A program made the translations under genes and the position numbers. 64,000 bases of DNA from Punica granatum (taxonomy: Eukaryota > Streptophyta > Magnoliopsida > Myrtales > Lythraceae), in assembly GCF_007655135.1 (NCBI RefSeq), contig NC_045134.1, positions 11,490,982 through 11,554,981 of the forward strand, written 5' to 3'. The notes below the pieces were generated by a model, which was not told where the DNA came from, ran no database searches, and was given only the letters and a program-made list of their open reading frames with translations. How positions within the stretch are numbered: position 1 is the first letter of the stretch; each line of letters starts with the position of its first letter. Below are positions 30,525-42,160 of this stretch, piece by piece.

Positions 30525-32983
30525 TCAGCCATCGCTTGTCAGCGTGAAGGCAAGCAAGACGATGACTAAAGCTGCAAAAATGGTCACGCAGGGAAAAATC
30601 CACACGACCCAGATTGGGCGTTTCTTTGGCCCCTCCTGAGTCCGCAGCTCGACTCCCTCAAGGAGCTCCCGGACCTGGGCCATGTCCGAGTCTTTTGCTG
30701 CCTGTACAAGTCTGCTCTGGATTTTCTCAAGCCTTGAGAGCCTCTTTGCTCTCTCCTTGTCCTTGGGTGGCCAAAGGAATCCTGTCATTTTCCACAGGAG
30801 GATGCCCACGTAGATGGCCACGACACAATCCACGCTGTAGTGGTGGTGCTCCCTTACTTCTCTTTGTGCGCTATGTGCCACGAGCAGCCATATGAGGACT
30901 GAGCTGAAGCCGCTGTACGCCTCCTGCAACCCCAAAATACAATAAAGATTAGTTTCATTGAACTTGCAGATTTTTCAGTAGAAGCCAATCAGGCGTCAGC
31001 CACTCGAATTTAGCATCCTACAACTACAGAAATCAGGAGCAACATCTGGAACTTACTGTCCAAGCCATAGCTGTCAGAACAGCTACAAGCATGTGGCCAC
31101 TGTACATGAGGTCATTGCAGCCTCCTCCAGCTTTCTTCAACAGACTGAACCATGAAGAATCATCAGAAGCAGTTGGTCGCAGGAAATCTATTAGGAAGCT
31201 CATCACGCCCCAGTCTGGTTGGTGTTCTCCAAGATATTCTCCAGTATCAGCTGGCAAAATCATGAAAGAAAATGCGCAAACATTAGGTCCGTCTACCCCC
31301 AAAGGAAAATGGAATAAACATGCTTCTTAAATTTCTTTCTTTAAAGCAGGAAACACATAATTTCACGTGACAGATTTCATAGCGAAGAAATGTTGCTTCA
31401 GGTCAAGTATTCAAAACAGAAAACAGATGGTCCTTTCCTTATTCTGTATGTCTTATAGAGAGCTTTGTCTGCATAATGTGCATTTCCGTTATAAATTTAT
31501 AATTCCTATTGAAACCTTTCACATAACAGCTACGATAGAAATCTTATCTCCAAGTTACAGGGGAGTTAAGTAAGACCAAATGTAGAAAATGGCAGATAAC
31601 AGAGTACATACCGTAGGCCATGTCGAGATTTAGCACTTGACGAATGGAGTCAGAATCGGTGTAAGGGACATAATATTTTTGCACCCAAGGGTGAGGGTGC
31701 GTGGGGACACTAAAGCGAGAAGCAGCACACCAGGGCCGAGCAGACGGCAGGATCGTGGAAGAAAAAGTTATGGCGCGAAGAAGGCGGCCTATTGCCATGG
31801 TGAACATGTACCTCGCACCGAGCCCAAGGCCAGGGGCTGTCACTGAGTCAAATAGCACCGAGAAAGCTAGCATCATGAAGAGCATCAGGTAATGGTGAAG
31901 CCCAATGATTCGGGCTCTCAGCAGATCAACGAGTGGTTGAGGTAGCTTCTCATTCAGGTCCAAAAGCAGCCACTGCCCGGGGTCAGGAAGAGGAGCTGCC
32001 TCCCTGTTCAGAAATTTCAGAGGATGGAGCACAACTGATTATGAAACGACTTTATAGCGAAAACATCATTATTCATGCAAATTTAAGCTAACCAAGACAA
32101 TTCAAAAGCTATATCATAGGTCCTAATCATCTTTAAAGAAATTAGTACCCAGATATATCTCCACCGATGGTCGTCCAGGACAATGTGGGTGATTTACGGG
32201 GTTTTTTAGTAACCGACGAAGTATACATGCAGAGCTAGAATCACCGGCATCCACAAAATCGACCCTCGGGAAAGTAAGAGTAAAGGAAACAACTTGAAGT
32301 AATGCTATCTTCTACCAGATTTCCAAAGACCTATTAACAATGCCACAAATGCAAATCGATAGGTTCTTAGATGACATACAAGGAAAGGAACTAAGCCATT
32401 TCCGACCCAAAAAAGGAAAAAACAAGACAATTGAACCCACATTTAAGAAAGTGGTGCACAACAATTATATCTATTATCAAGTAGCAGTAAATAGAGTAAC
32501 TAAAGATCTTGTGTTTCCAATTAATGAAACGTCCAATTGGATAACGATCTGATGGGATCAACTTCAATCATATGGTTCATTAAATTCACCAAAGAATCTT
32601 AACTGTACGGCCAAAATAGCAAAGATCTTGCCACAGGGTAAGAAAATTATATTAAGTGGGCAAATGGGGGTGAAGCTGGTAGATACTGACCGGTGCCAAT
32701 CGAGGCCAAGAACGGCGGTGACGGAGCGCACGGACACAGCTTCGTAGAGCAGAGCCAAGAGCATGAACACCATGGAGGCGACAAAGGGTATGGCGGACCT
32801 GAACTCAGCCGACCAGTGCTTGTAGAAGGGCACCCGGGCGACTGCGGTGAGGGCGAGCACGGACCACAGAGCAGGCTGCAGGCGGGCGTGCCATGTTGGG
32901 GACAGGTGCCGGAGGTAGTCCACGGCGACATAGGAAATGGCGGCCAGTCCAAGGCCGCCGGATCTAGGGAGCGACCGCCGCAT
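30525..32983 (-). CDS. Sphingomyelin-synthase-like PAP2_C-domain membrane protein (four exons)
   Basis: Exons are 32983-32691, 32003-31612, 31250-31057 and 30923-30525, with GT-AG introns and consistent phases, giving 425 residues. The protein is multi-pass, with hydrophobic segments across residues 10-95 and 140-190, around the catalytic motifs, and at the very C terminus (about 400-420). The PAP2_C catalytic triad is present: His281 in GGCNDLMYSGH, and His321 and Asp325 in HHHYSVD. This is the arrangement used by sphingomyelin synthases for lipid head-group transfer. It resembles the plant 'sphingomyelin synthetase family' protein (Arabidopsis At1g43580 type, from memory) more than inositolphosphorylceramide synthase or the PDCT enzyme ROD1. 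Plants lack sphingomyelin, so the natural substrate is open. It likely resides in the ER or Golgi. Confidence 0.88.
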
Positions 32984-33129
32984 GGGAAGGAGCTGGGGGG
33001 CTGCTGGGATCTAGGGAATGGCAGGTGTCGACTGCCGGGTCTTGCGATTTCCATTGTTGCTCGTCGTAAAAAGTACTTTATCAGCAGAGATTCAAACATA
33101 TCAGGGTCAATAATAAAAAAAATAGCGAC
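32984..33129 (-). other. 5' flank of the PAP2_C gene
   Basis: It contains the presumed 5' UTR and core promoter of the gene that starts at 32983. No clear TATA box could be assigned. The short region ends at a foldback element at about 33130. Confidence 0.4.
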
Positions 33130-33515
33130 ATTTCACATTTTAATATTTTAGCATGCATTTTTTAAAATTTAAAAATACATAAATTTTCTATTTGATAATA
33201 ATTATAGTATGATGTCAAATTTTTCGTTAATTTGAACGAAATTGAGGCCACACAGATCGCCAACGACTCCAATCGGAGGGTGGTGACCGGAGTCGTGTCT
33301 CCATTTTCGGAATCACAGTTTGAGAGTTCTCACGATTTCGGGGGATGCAGGCCTCAATTCCGGCCACCACCCCTGATTGGGGTCATCAGCGTCCTCTATG
33401 GCCTCGATTCTGTCCAAATTAACGAGAAATTTGACGTCGTGTTAGAATTATTATCAAATCGAAAGTTTGTGCATTTTTAGATTGATTACGTACTAAAATT
33501 ATTAAAATGTAAAAA
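33130..33515. mobile_element. Foldback MITE with long (~115-bp) terminal inverted repeats
   Basis: The left arm (about 33134-33250) contains ACATTTTAAT, TTTGATAATAATT, GATGTCAAATTTTTCG and TTAATTTGAACG. The right arm (about 33400-33511) carries the reverse complements with substitutions. The arms meet around AATTGAGGCC/GGCCTCGATT. Long inverted repeats suggest a Mutator-like origin. No target duplication could be fixed. An open frame across the centre is a by-product. Confidence 0.65.
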
Positions 33516-33583
33516 GTTTATATTTTTTTATTAACCGTAAATATAAATAAACTAAAACATAAAAATATTTTAGGCATCAACGC

Positions 33584-34608
33584 TAGGGGTGGCAATTCGT
33601 GCCGTGTCGTATTTATACGTGTCGTGTCTAAACAGGTTCGTATCATCGAAGTCATAACCCGTACACGACACGAATATTAAACGAGTTAGGTTTTGAAAAT
33701 CCATACACGACACGTTTATATCCGTGTCAACCCGTTTAGACACGTTTAAACATGTTTATCGAAACGTGTCATAATAGATATACGTATACATGACACGATT
33801 ATAAACGTTATCCAGACACGTTAACACAACTTATTTATCCGATCAACCCAGTTACCCGGATACATTAACACGACGTGTTTATCCGATTAACTCGTTTACC
33901 CGAACACTTTAACACGACATGTTTACACGTTAATACGGAGATTGAGATGGAGGGTAGGGGATGTGGATGGGGAAGAGACGGGAGCCGCATCCGAGGGAGA
34001 CAGCGACGGTGAGGATGAGATCGAGCCATGAGGCGCATTGGCTGGAGCGGGAGCCAGCGAAGCGGTGGGCTTCGAAGGGGAGATAGTGGGAGTGGAGTCG
34101 GCGACGAGCTTGGGAGCAGGGGAGGGCAAGATCTGAGGCGGATCTACGGACAATGTGAGGTACACGGAGATGAGAGTAAAGAAGCAGAACTTCGCCATTG
34201 ATGGATGAGAAGAAGGAAATCAAATCGTAGATGAGATTTGATGGAGGGTAGTAGAGAAGTAAAAATAGAAGTGGAAGTGCGGTTGTGCGGTGTTAGATTG
34301 GGTGAAAGAAATGAAAGGAAATTAGGTTAGGGACTTAGAAAGTTAGGATTACATAATGATATTTTGATAAATTCAAATACATAAACGGGTTAATAGGTTA
34401 CATGATTATAGTAACACGATTAAACATGTCTAAATAAACATGTTTAATCGTGTATAATCGGGTTACACGGGTTTAACCCGGTAAGACACGCTTACTAACC
34501 GTGTTTAAACGGGTTGGATCCGTTTAAACCGATTATCAAAAATGTCCAACTCAAACCCTTTTAACTCCGTGTCATGTTATCGTGTCGTGTGAAATATTAT
34601 CGGCCCTA
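33584..34608 (-). mobile_element. hAT-type non-autonomous element carrying a captured gene fragment (1025 bp)
   Basis: Ends are TAGGGGTGGCAATTCGTG and (reverse complement of the right end) TAGGGCCGATAATATTTCAC. They match the element at 25129-25816 but in the opposite orientation. It is flanked by an 8-bp duplication with one mismatch, ATCAACGC (33576-33583) and ATGAACGC (34609-34616). Relative to its relative it carries about 356 extra bases (33934-34289) encoding an arabinogalactan-protein-like N terminus in place of 8 bases. No transposase is present. Confidence 0.8.
33923..34198 (-). pseudogene. Captured arabinogalactan-protein-like gene fragment inside the hAT element
   Basis: A 91-residue frame starts at ATG 34198 with a hydrophobic signal-peptide-like segment (residues 1-18). 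A backbone rich in Pro, Ala, Ser and Thr follows with many SP, AP and TP pairs (for example SPAPKL, APAPANAP), as in arabinogalactan-protein backbones. The last residues come from transposon sequence, which supplies the stop at 33923, so the native C terminus and GPI signal are missing. About 90 bp upstream of the ATG look like the donor gene's 5' UTR. It may be transcribed, but I treat it as a transduplicated fragment. Confidence 0.7.
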
Positions 34609-34616
34609 ATGAACGC

Positions 34617-36835
34617 AATGGCAATAGCAGCAAGACATGGACAGTTTCCCTTCGCCCCCCTGCGCGTTGGGTTGGGCTTCCACTTTACCTGAAAAACTGA
34701 AAAACGGGTTGGGCTTCTTTCTTGCTTTTTTTGTTTTCTTGTTTTTAACACTAATTTTTTCCGTCGTTTTGTACTCATATCATGTATTGTGCAGTACACG
34801 GCTTTTTGATATATGTACTGATTATTTTATTTTATACTATTATTTAAAAGAATTTTTCATGCTGTAATTACCCATTCATTTTTTAAAGTTTAACCTTACT
34901 ATAAGCACAATTGTTTTATTATCTTCCACTTTCTAGGAAGTTCAAAGAATTAAATAATGAAAAAAAGGAACTTTTTTTTATAAGTGAAGAAAAGGAACTT
35001 AAATATCACTCTTAATCCATGTTTTCTTACTTTTTTTAATTAACAAGTGATTTTGACTTATATTAACTGGCAAACATTCCGAGTAATGCTGCGGACCTAA
35101 AAAGTTTCTTACAATAGTTATATTATAATATATATGTTAATTTATATGTATCACGATATTTTATGAGGTCATTTTTATAAAAGTCATAAATTTCTTAACT
35201 CGGTTCATGGACTTCATATAAAATATATTAGCATATGAGACAATAATCAATTTTTTGCACACAATTTACAATTGCTTAGCTTATAAGTCCATTTATCAAA
35301 TTCTGTCATTCAAACCCGTTTTCATCATTCTTTATGTATTGTGATAATTCAATATATTTATCTATCTATGTCTAGCAGAAAATTTGCTCTGCATCTATTT
35401 TTCGTGCCCAATATGTAATTTCTTCATCTTATATATGATACATGAGAGAAGTTGTCTTTTTATAGAATACTAGGTGTATTTACAATTGGAAGTGTCTTGG
35501 CAAAAATTAATAGTGTATCACAGTGGGTATTACTTAATGCTTACAATGGATCAGAATAAGTGTAAAAAAATATTGCTAATAAGAATACAGTAAATTAAAT
35601 ATGTTTTTTCTTATTCATAGAAAAAATGGTACTACTCTTAAACTTGTTACAACATGATGAAAATTAGGACGAAGAAAGGAAAAGTGTAGATAATGAGGGT
35701 TGATTAAAAGCTTCGGAATCAAGACAGATAAAGATAGGTAGTAAATTTCTAAAACACTTATCGATGGGCACAAAAATGAGATTTGATGTATATCTCACCT
35801 TAAGCCTAATTAATTTATCTAATAAAACTGACATTTGCAGCATTGGAAAAGCAAAAGAAAAACTATAAAGAAAAGAATTGAAATGAAAATAAAAAAAAAA
35901 ATCTGTTAATTATCGTTTATTGTTCGTTTTGAGATTTTATTTCCCTTGGGTTGTTGCATTAACTGGATCCATCTTTGTGAGAAAGTGATTGAGAGGGGAA
36001 GATTTGGCTGAAATAGGTGGGGATAGAATTTGAATGTGGGAAATTCTATGGTGCAATTAATAACATTAATGGTACCATACTATCAAATAAATTACTGAAT
36101 ATGTGAGTCAAAGTTAAGTATTTTACTAAAGCAACAACAAGGATAATCGGAAGTCAAGATAGGCCACACTTGATTTCCTCTTGTGAGAAAATTTTACATT
36201 TTATTTAGAATATTCTAATTTTTTTGAAATAAAAAAATATTATGTGAATGCCATGTCAGGATTCGTGTCACACGTGGCTCCTAATAATCTGTTACCTCAG
36301 CAAAATTAGGGATGGTAGGTGTCTTGTTTTAAAGGGAGTATGCACTTGTTTTCGACGAAACATCAGGATGAACGTGAAGTTTATCCTTTTTTATTAAATC
36401 ATGATAGTCAATTCTTTATTTTTTATAATAATAACATCAACTCTGTATCATTTAATTTTGTCTATGGAAACTTTTAATTATATACTTTTAATAATAGAAC
36501 TTATAAGTACATCAATTACACACAAAGTATAAAAAATTGTACAAAGTACAAACTAAATATTTAAAAGATAAAGTCTGAGTGTGAAATAAAAAAAATATAA
36601 CAAACACAAACACAAATATCATACTTTGGAAAGCAACCGAGATGTATGCAGGTACAACTGGTAACTTTCCTTTCCGGCGAGTGGACTTTCATTACAGTGT
36701 ACATGGAGTTATACGCCATTGGAACTACCTCATGGTCAAGGTCCACATGACACCAACCAACTCTAAATTCGAACGAGACATATATAGATAGCAACATAGA
36801 CAGCATGACTAGCTACCTCTACAGTAGGCGAAAAA
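34617..36835. other. AT-rich intergenic DNA, no gene seen
   Basis: Composition is strongly AT-rich with many homopolymer runs. I recognise no coding motif, RNA gene or clear transposon end. Confidence 0.55.
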
Positions 36836-37717
36836 TTAACAGGCAGCTAAACTTGGGATTGCTCGGAGCTGGATATCATTGGATTTGCAGTTAACCTTGA
36901 GGCGGTCCGCGAGGTAGGACATAACCAGGTTCTCCTGATGGTAGGACTTGCAAGCGAAGTAGATGACGTACTCAACCAGCACGTAGGACAAAATGAGCAA
37001 CACGAAACAGCCAACAACACTCCATAACTTGCCCTTGAGCAGGGCCTTGCTCTTAGACATTGCTTTCCTGCCATACACATCCTCTAGGACAGACACAACA
37101 CATGCCAAGGCCGATACTACAGTTAAGTAGACAATGCCCACAATGGAGGCAACAATTGGGATGACTGCAAGGATAATCCCGACTAGGTGAGCGACAAATA
37201 CAAGACACAGCAAGAGGAGCCCTACGAAAATTGAGGTGTAGACAAAGTAAATGACGAAGATCAACAGGAATGTGATTATGAGCCTCGTCCAAACTTTGGG
37301 CACGACCCTCATGACCTTCTTGAACTTGAGATCGGTGGAGGTGTAAACGCAAGCGATGGTGTAGACAACGGCCAATTCTTCTAGGAGGGATTAGATGCAG
37401 CAAACCGCGAAGTAAAATAACTTAATGGCTGTGATAATCACCCAATCATAGTTATCGTCGTGGAGGACTACATGCTATCCGTGCTCGTTGTCATATATGA
37501 TGAGCTTGATGGGGTAAACTCTGTCGGCAGTCTTGATGGTGTTCTCAAAGACGAGCCAAGTGACCTTTGGCTCGGCGAGGAAGAAGATGCCGACTGGGAA
37601 GATTAAGGCAAGGGTGATCTGGGCAAGGAGCTTCTTCCTCGTGGAGATCACCCGGAATGACTTCCCGAACATCCCGCACACCCCGAGGAACTTGAGCCTC
37701 TCCGGTGCTCTCTCCAT
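36836..37717 (-). pseudogene. Plant multi-pass membrane protein pseudogene with two in-frame stops
   Basis: A single 294-codon reading frame starts at ATG 37717 and ends at 36836, broken by TAG at 37477-37475 and TAA at 37393-37391 with no frameshift. The N terminus (APERLKFLGVCGMFGKSFRV) and the six hydrophobic segments match the plant family of about 300-residue intronless membrane proteins. These are often labelled 'polyadenylate-binding protein 1-B-binding protein' or uncharacterised (for example At4g19950 and At5g44860, from memory). Both halves remain well conserved outside the stops, so inactivation looks recent. Function of the family is unknown to me. Sequencing error at both sites is possible but less likely. 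Confidence 0.75.
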
Positions 37718-38212
37718 ATGATCGAACTCTGACCTCTAACTCTAAAATCGTAAACCAGTTCCTCTCCTTCTTCTTCTACGTACTCGAAAGGGATGAGAAG
37801 ATCTTCGAATGTTGGGTGTAGAACTTCGGATTAACAAGAGCAACACTGAGAGCCACATGTTTGGCATCTCTCGGGAGTTTGAAATGGTCTTGAAAGGCTG
37901 CAAGAGGGAAATAATGCGATTCCAACAATGTGGGGGATAAAGCATGCAACTTGAGGTCTCTGGTGGAACCGTGGAAGGTACATCGCCTGTCAGAGCTGAT
38001 TTTGTCGTAATGCGATTTGAAAAGTGATTATATGATTATATATATAATATTATAAAAAATCTCGGGGAAAAAATGAAATAGTAAGATATTTTTGGGGACA
38101 TTTAAAATTTTTTAAATCGATAATTTATATTTAATTTACCATAATTTTATTTTGTATTATCGTATTTGCACGAACAATTTTGGTTATCGTTTTCATTTCA
38201 TTTTTTTTAACA
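37718..38212. other. Intergenic DNA, no gene seen
   Basis: The first 230 bases contain a short open frame on the minus strand with no recognisable domain. The rest is AT-rich. Confidence 0.45.
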
Positions 38213-38385
38213 ACACGAGTTAATTCAAGCGGTTCGACACTCATTCCTCTTAAATAAAGTCTCAGGTTCGAGTTATTGAAATGCATAAAATCCATACTGG
38301 GAGAGCGTTACCCTTCAGTAAGCCGATCCAGTTCGACTGAATTAATCAGAGCCTAATTGAGCTTTCGAATGCTAGGGTTTACACC
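38213..38385 (+). repeat. SINE-like repeat (family II)
   Basis: It contains TCAAGCGGTTCGACAC, the B-box-like CAGGTTCGAGTTAT and a tail GTTTACACCGATTTTTTT. It aligns throughout with 52449-52650, including the shared segments AAGCCGATCCAGTTCGACTG and GGGCCGATTCGGCTCGATTG. The tail half is also seen at 41765-41850. Confidence 0.6.
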
Positions 38386-38652
38386 GATTTTTTTTGTAAT
38401 TTTTTGTTCTTCGACTTTTCTGAATTTTATTTTTTTAATAATTTGAATTTATTTTATGTTTTTATATTTGAATTTTGGGAAATTTTCTAAATTTTTTTGT
38501 AATTTTTTTGTATTTCAAAAATAAATGAAAATTGATGGATGTTAGATTTAAGAAGAAATGAAAGCTGGTTTATTTTTCGGTTATAAAGGAGATTCAAGAC
38601 CTAGTAATAAAAGCTGATATATTTTAAAATGATAAAGTTATGATATATAAAT

Positions 38653-38998
38653 GGGGTATTTACCTAAAATGACCCATGGTTTACCCGTTTTGTCAAATCT
38701 ATCATATACTTTTTTTTTGTCAAATCTATCCCATGGTTTACTTTTTGCATCAAATCTATCTCGGCGTTATCTTTTCTGTCGACATCTAACGGCCGTGCTG
38801 ACGTGGCGCCCATGTGGCAAGTGTGGCCCACTATCTCTCCACGTGCCACGTCAGCACGGCCGTTAGATGTTGACGGAAAAGATAACGCCGGGATAGATTT
38901 GATGCAAAAAGTAAACCATGGAATAGATTTGACAAAAAAAAGTATATGATAGATTTGACAAAACGAACAAACCATGGGTCATTTTAGATAAAAACCCC
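38653..38998. mobile_element. Mutator-like foldback MITE, near-perfect palindrome (346 bp)
   Basis: The element begins GGGGTATTTACCTAAAATGA and ends with the near-complement TCATTTTAGATAAAAACCCC. The two halves pair over about 160 bp with few mismatches, including ACGTGGC / GCCACGT around the short loop near 38815-38840. A 9-bp duplication flanks it, TATATAAAT (38644-38652) and TATATAAAA (38999-39007), the length usual for Mutator-like elements. Open frames on both strands are a consequence of the palindrome. Confidence 0.85.
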
Positions 38999-39011
38999 TA
39001 TATAAAACTCA

Positions 39012-39952
39012 AGCTATGTTTGGGAGGCCGAATGAGATTTCTAAAATATCCTACACTTGGTGCCAACTTGGTTAGGATTCAGTTTAGGATATACTTGGAT
39101 AAAAGTATTAAGAAGTTAATCTCAAGGAGGAGGTGTGATAAGGATGGATTAGGATATAATTATTTACAACGAAAATGTCCATAGCCTTCTATCAAATTTT
39201 TGAATTGAACCATTGAACAATTATTTTTACCTACTATTGAAGAAGCAAGGGGGGCGGTGGGGCCCGACGTTGGCCACTACCACCCCCCCCGGGCGAGGTC
39301 GTCGGTGAACCCACGGGTCGCCATTGACATTGCCTAAGGTAGTAGTGGCCGATGTCGGGCCCCCACCACCTCAAATTGTCCCTCTCAAAGAGAGAAAGGT
39401 AGTAGATTGGGGTTGTGGTGGCCTGATTCTTGCCATCACAACCTCGATCGACGTTGTCGGTGGTCACATAGACCATCTGCGACCTCATTTGGGGTTTGTG
39501 GTGGACGGAATTGGGCCACAACAGCCTTGATATTTTGCCTTCGCGAAGAGAGAGAGGGATAATTCGCGGCGATGGTGGCCAAGCGTCAGTACCACTACCA
39601 AGACGAGGTCGCCGGAGATAGCTTGGCGCGCGCTAGCGACCTTGCGCGGGGCGGTGTTCGCGGCATCTGGCATCCACTGCCCTCCTTCCATCTTTCATGA
39701 TTTTTTTCAATTAAAATTTAATTTTCAATTTTCAATTAAAATTAAAATTTAATTTTCAACATTTATTTTTATTTTTATAAAATTAAATATTTATTTTAAG
39801 GGATAAGTTGGTCATTTCACTTTAATATTGTAACTCTAAACCTAAATATACTTCAAACGCTTGACTAGGACATTATAAATTCAAGGGATTTAAAATCTCA
39901 TCCCATCCCGACCTTATCCCAATCCTTAGCCTGGTGATCAAATATAGCCTTA
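39012..39952. mobile_element. Possible Tourist/Harbinger-like element with GC-rich inverted core
   Basis: The ends GCTATGTTTGGGAGG and (reverse complement) GGCTATATTTGATCACC are similar over about 12 bases. Internal segments near both ends share TAAGGATGG/TAAGGATTGG. The core (39240-39380) contains an inverted pair GGGGCCCGACGTTGGCC / GGCCGATGTCGGGCCCCC. No clear TTA/TAA duplication was found, so the class is uncertain. A T/A-rich spacer lies at 39690-39800. Confidence 0.35.
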
Positions 39953-39992
39953 GCCGTTGAAACCTGAATATATATGAGCATTTTAAAATTGT

Positions 39993-40009
39993 CCCCCCCC
40001 CCCCCCCCC
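39993..40009. repeat. Poly-C run (17 bases)
   Basis: An uninterrupted run of 17 C in AT-rich DNA. Length is likely variable and may be misassembled. Confidence 0.9.
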
Positions 40010-41626
40010 AAGAGAGATTGTTGGGATAATTTTATTTGTGCCAATTTTTCACTTCATTTGACAAATGAAAGCAAGTGAAAGATAAAAGTGGTTCAATGTC
40101 CATTGTAGACCAGAATTCTTTGAATTAGTTCACGTTGGACAGAAGTGATAACAAATATGACTACTCTGTTAAAATTTTCATAATTCATGGTGGATCCCTC
40201 TCTTAACTTGCAATATCTCAATTAGATGTTTGGATCTTATTAGGGATTATAATTTCCATTTGAAAGTAAAATGGCCATATAGTTCTTTGAAGTTTAAAGT
40301 AATATTTTAAAAAATTATAAGAAAATGAAAATAAGATAAAATAAATGGTAAAATGCAAAAACCTCCCCTGAGATTTGGTGAAATGAAACTCAATCCCATT
40401 TGTTTGAAAAATATGTATTTAACCATAATTGACCTGTTGAACCAAATCTATATCTTCTGAAAATTAACAAATTAAGACATAATTTTTGGGTTTCTTTTTT
40501 TTTAAGGCCGTACAATTATTTATTATTGAATAAAGCCGCTAATTTATATAAAATTTTTGTATAAAGCCCTTCAAAAATTTTCAATATTTTCTTTAGTTTG
40601 AGAAATTAAAAAAGAATAAGACATAGTTACAAAAAAAAATGAAATTGAATGCATCAAACAAAGAAGAGAAATAAAGGAGGAAAGGGTGGCAGTGGTCCGC
40701 TACCGGCCATCAGAGGGCACCGGAGACTCGTCAAGCGTGGTCGTGACCCAACAATGTTATCGAGGCTTTTCCTCTCTCTCTGCAACCTTTTTTTATTTTA
40801 TTTTTTTTTCATATGTCAAGTTAAAGATTTTTTTATAAAAAAATAAGAAGAAAAATTGATGTGAATTGGTGACCTTATTAAGTAATAAATAATACCATGG
40901 CCTTTAAGAAGAAGAAACCAAAATATTATGACCTAATTGTTATTTTTGCAAAAAAATAAAGATTTGGTCAAAACAATCAACTTGGGTGAAGTGCATATTT
41001 TTCCAACAAATGGGGTTAGTGCCATTACACCAAACCCTAAGGGAGGCTCATGCATTTTACCCTAAAATAAAAAATATTAACTTTTTTCGTTGGAAAGAAA
41101 CAACATAATCAGAGATGGAGGAGAGCGGTGGTGGAGGTTCTACGTTGGCCATGGTAGTGGTTAGTGTCGGGCCCCCGCTGCCCCACTGCCCCGCATCAAG
41201 TTCGTTTGTTCAAGTTTACAACCCATAGATTTTTCGCCGAGGCCCTCCATAGTCCGTACTTATGGCCATGTGGAAGTTCACCTGGATATATATATGACCT
41301 TATGGATGAATGCTGAGCTCCTCGATGGAGAAAGGATAAGAATACAAGATTTTCGGTGATTACGTTGGGATTAGTTAGAAGTATTTGTCCTTGCACTGTA
41401 TGTGCATAAAATAAGTGATTAGCTCATATTAAGAACATAAAATATGATAATAAGACCGAGAAAGTTGAGTGAAGAAACCCTTCCACTTATGAGAATGCAA
41501 AGGGAAATCGATAACCTCATAACAAAATAAGAATCCGATTAAAACTGGCTTGACTTATAACAGTACAATTATATTTGTCTTGTGAATAGAGAAAATTTCT
41601 GCTTGGAATCAAGAGAGGGCATAACG
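40010..41626. other. AT-rich intergenic DNA, no gene seen
   Basis: I see only short low-complexity open frames. A segment at 41140-41200 resembles the GC-rich core at 39240-39380 (GTCGGGCCCCCGCTG), so it may be a fragment of the same repeat. Confidence 0.5.
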
Positions 41627-41850
41627 CAGTAGTGCACCTCTTATCTAGTGATCAAAAGGTTCTAGGTTCGATACCCAGTGGAACTATCTGTGCTTATTTA
41701 TTAGATATTTAGTATTTTTATTTCAATGTACTAGGTTCATGGGCCTCTTTTGTAATCGAAAAAAAAATCTTTGCTTGGAAAGCTTTACTCCTTATTGAAT
41801 TAGTTGGGCATTAGACTTCTAAATACCAGTGTACTCACTGAAAAAACTAT
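41627..41850 (+). repeat. SINE pair: family I copy with A tail, followed by a family II tail
   Basis: A tRNA-like head GCATAACGCAGTAGTGCAC and B-box TAGGTTCGATACC (about 41663-41675) are followed by TTATTTATTAGATATTTAG, GGGCCTCTTTTGTAATCG and an A run at 41760-41767. Directly after it comes a segment (AGCTTTACTCCTTATTGAA...) that matches the distal half of the family II repeats. Confidence 0.65.
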
Positions 41851-42160
41851 AACAATATCTTTCCAAAATATCTTAATACATTTTTTCCCTGTTTACATAA
41901 GCACAGGGGCAGTTTTCGATTGAAAATACAAGTCTTGTATATATTTTCAGTCCAATGACCAAGACTAATCCTATTCGGACGTCAACTTAATATAATTTGG
42001 TCCCCTGCATGGACTAATTAACTGCCCTACGCCCTTGCATTGTCCTTAAGGAAAGAAGTTGCGAACATCAGTCCAAAGTTTCACATATATTAAACTTGTT
42101 TTGTTCTTGCATGGTTTGATTACAGATTCATTGTTTTTGGAACATTTGCAGAAATTAAGA
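41851..42160. other. Upstream region of the first citrate-binding-like gene
   Basis: AT-rich, presumed promoter and 5' UTR. An in-frame extension upstream of the ATG at 42161 reaches 42059 but has no ATG of its own. Confidence 0.4.

Noticed and set aside
38651..38975. Open frames on both strands
   Set aside because: They are created by the palindromic foldback element at 38653-38998.
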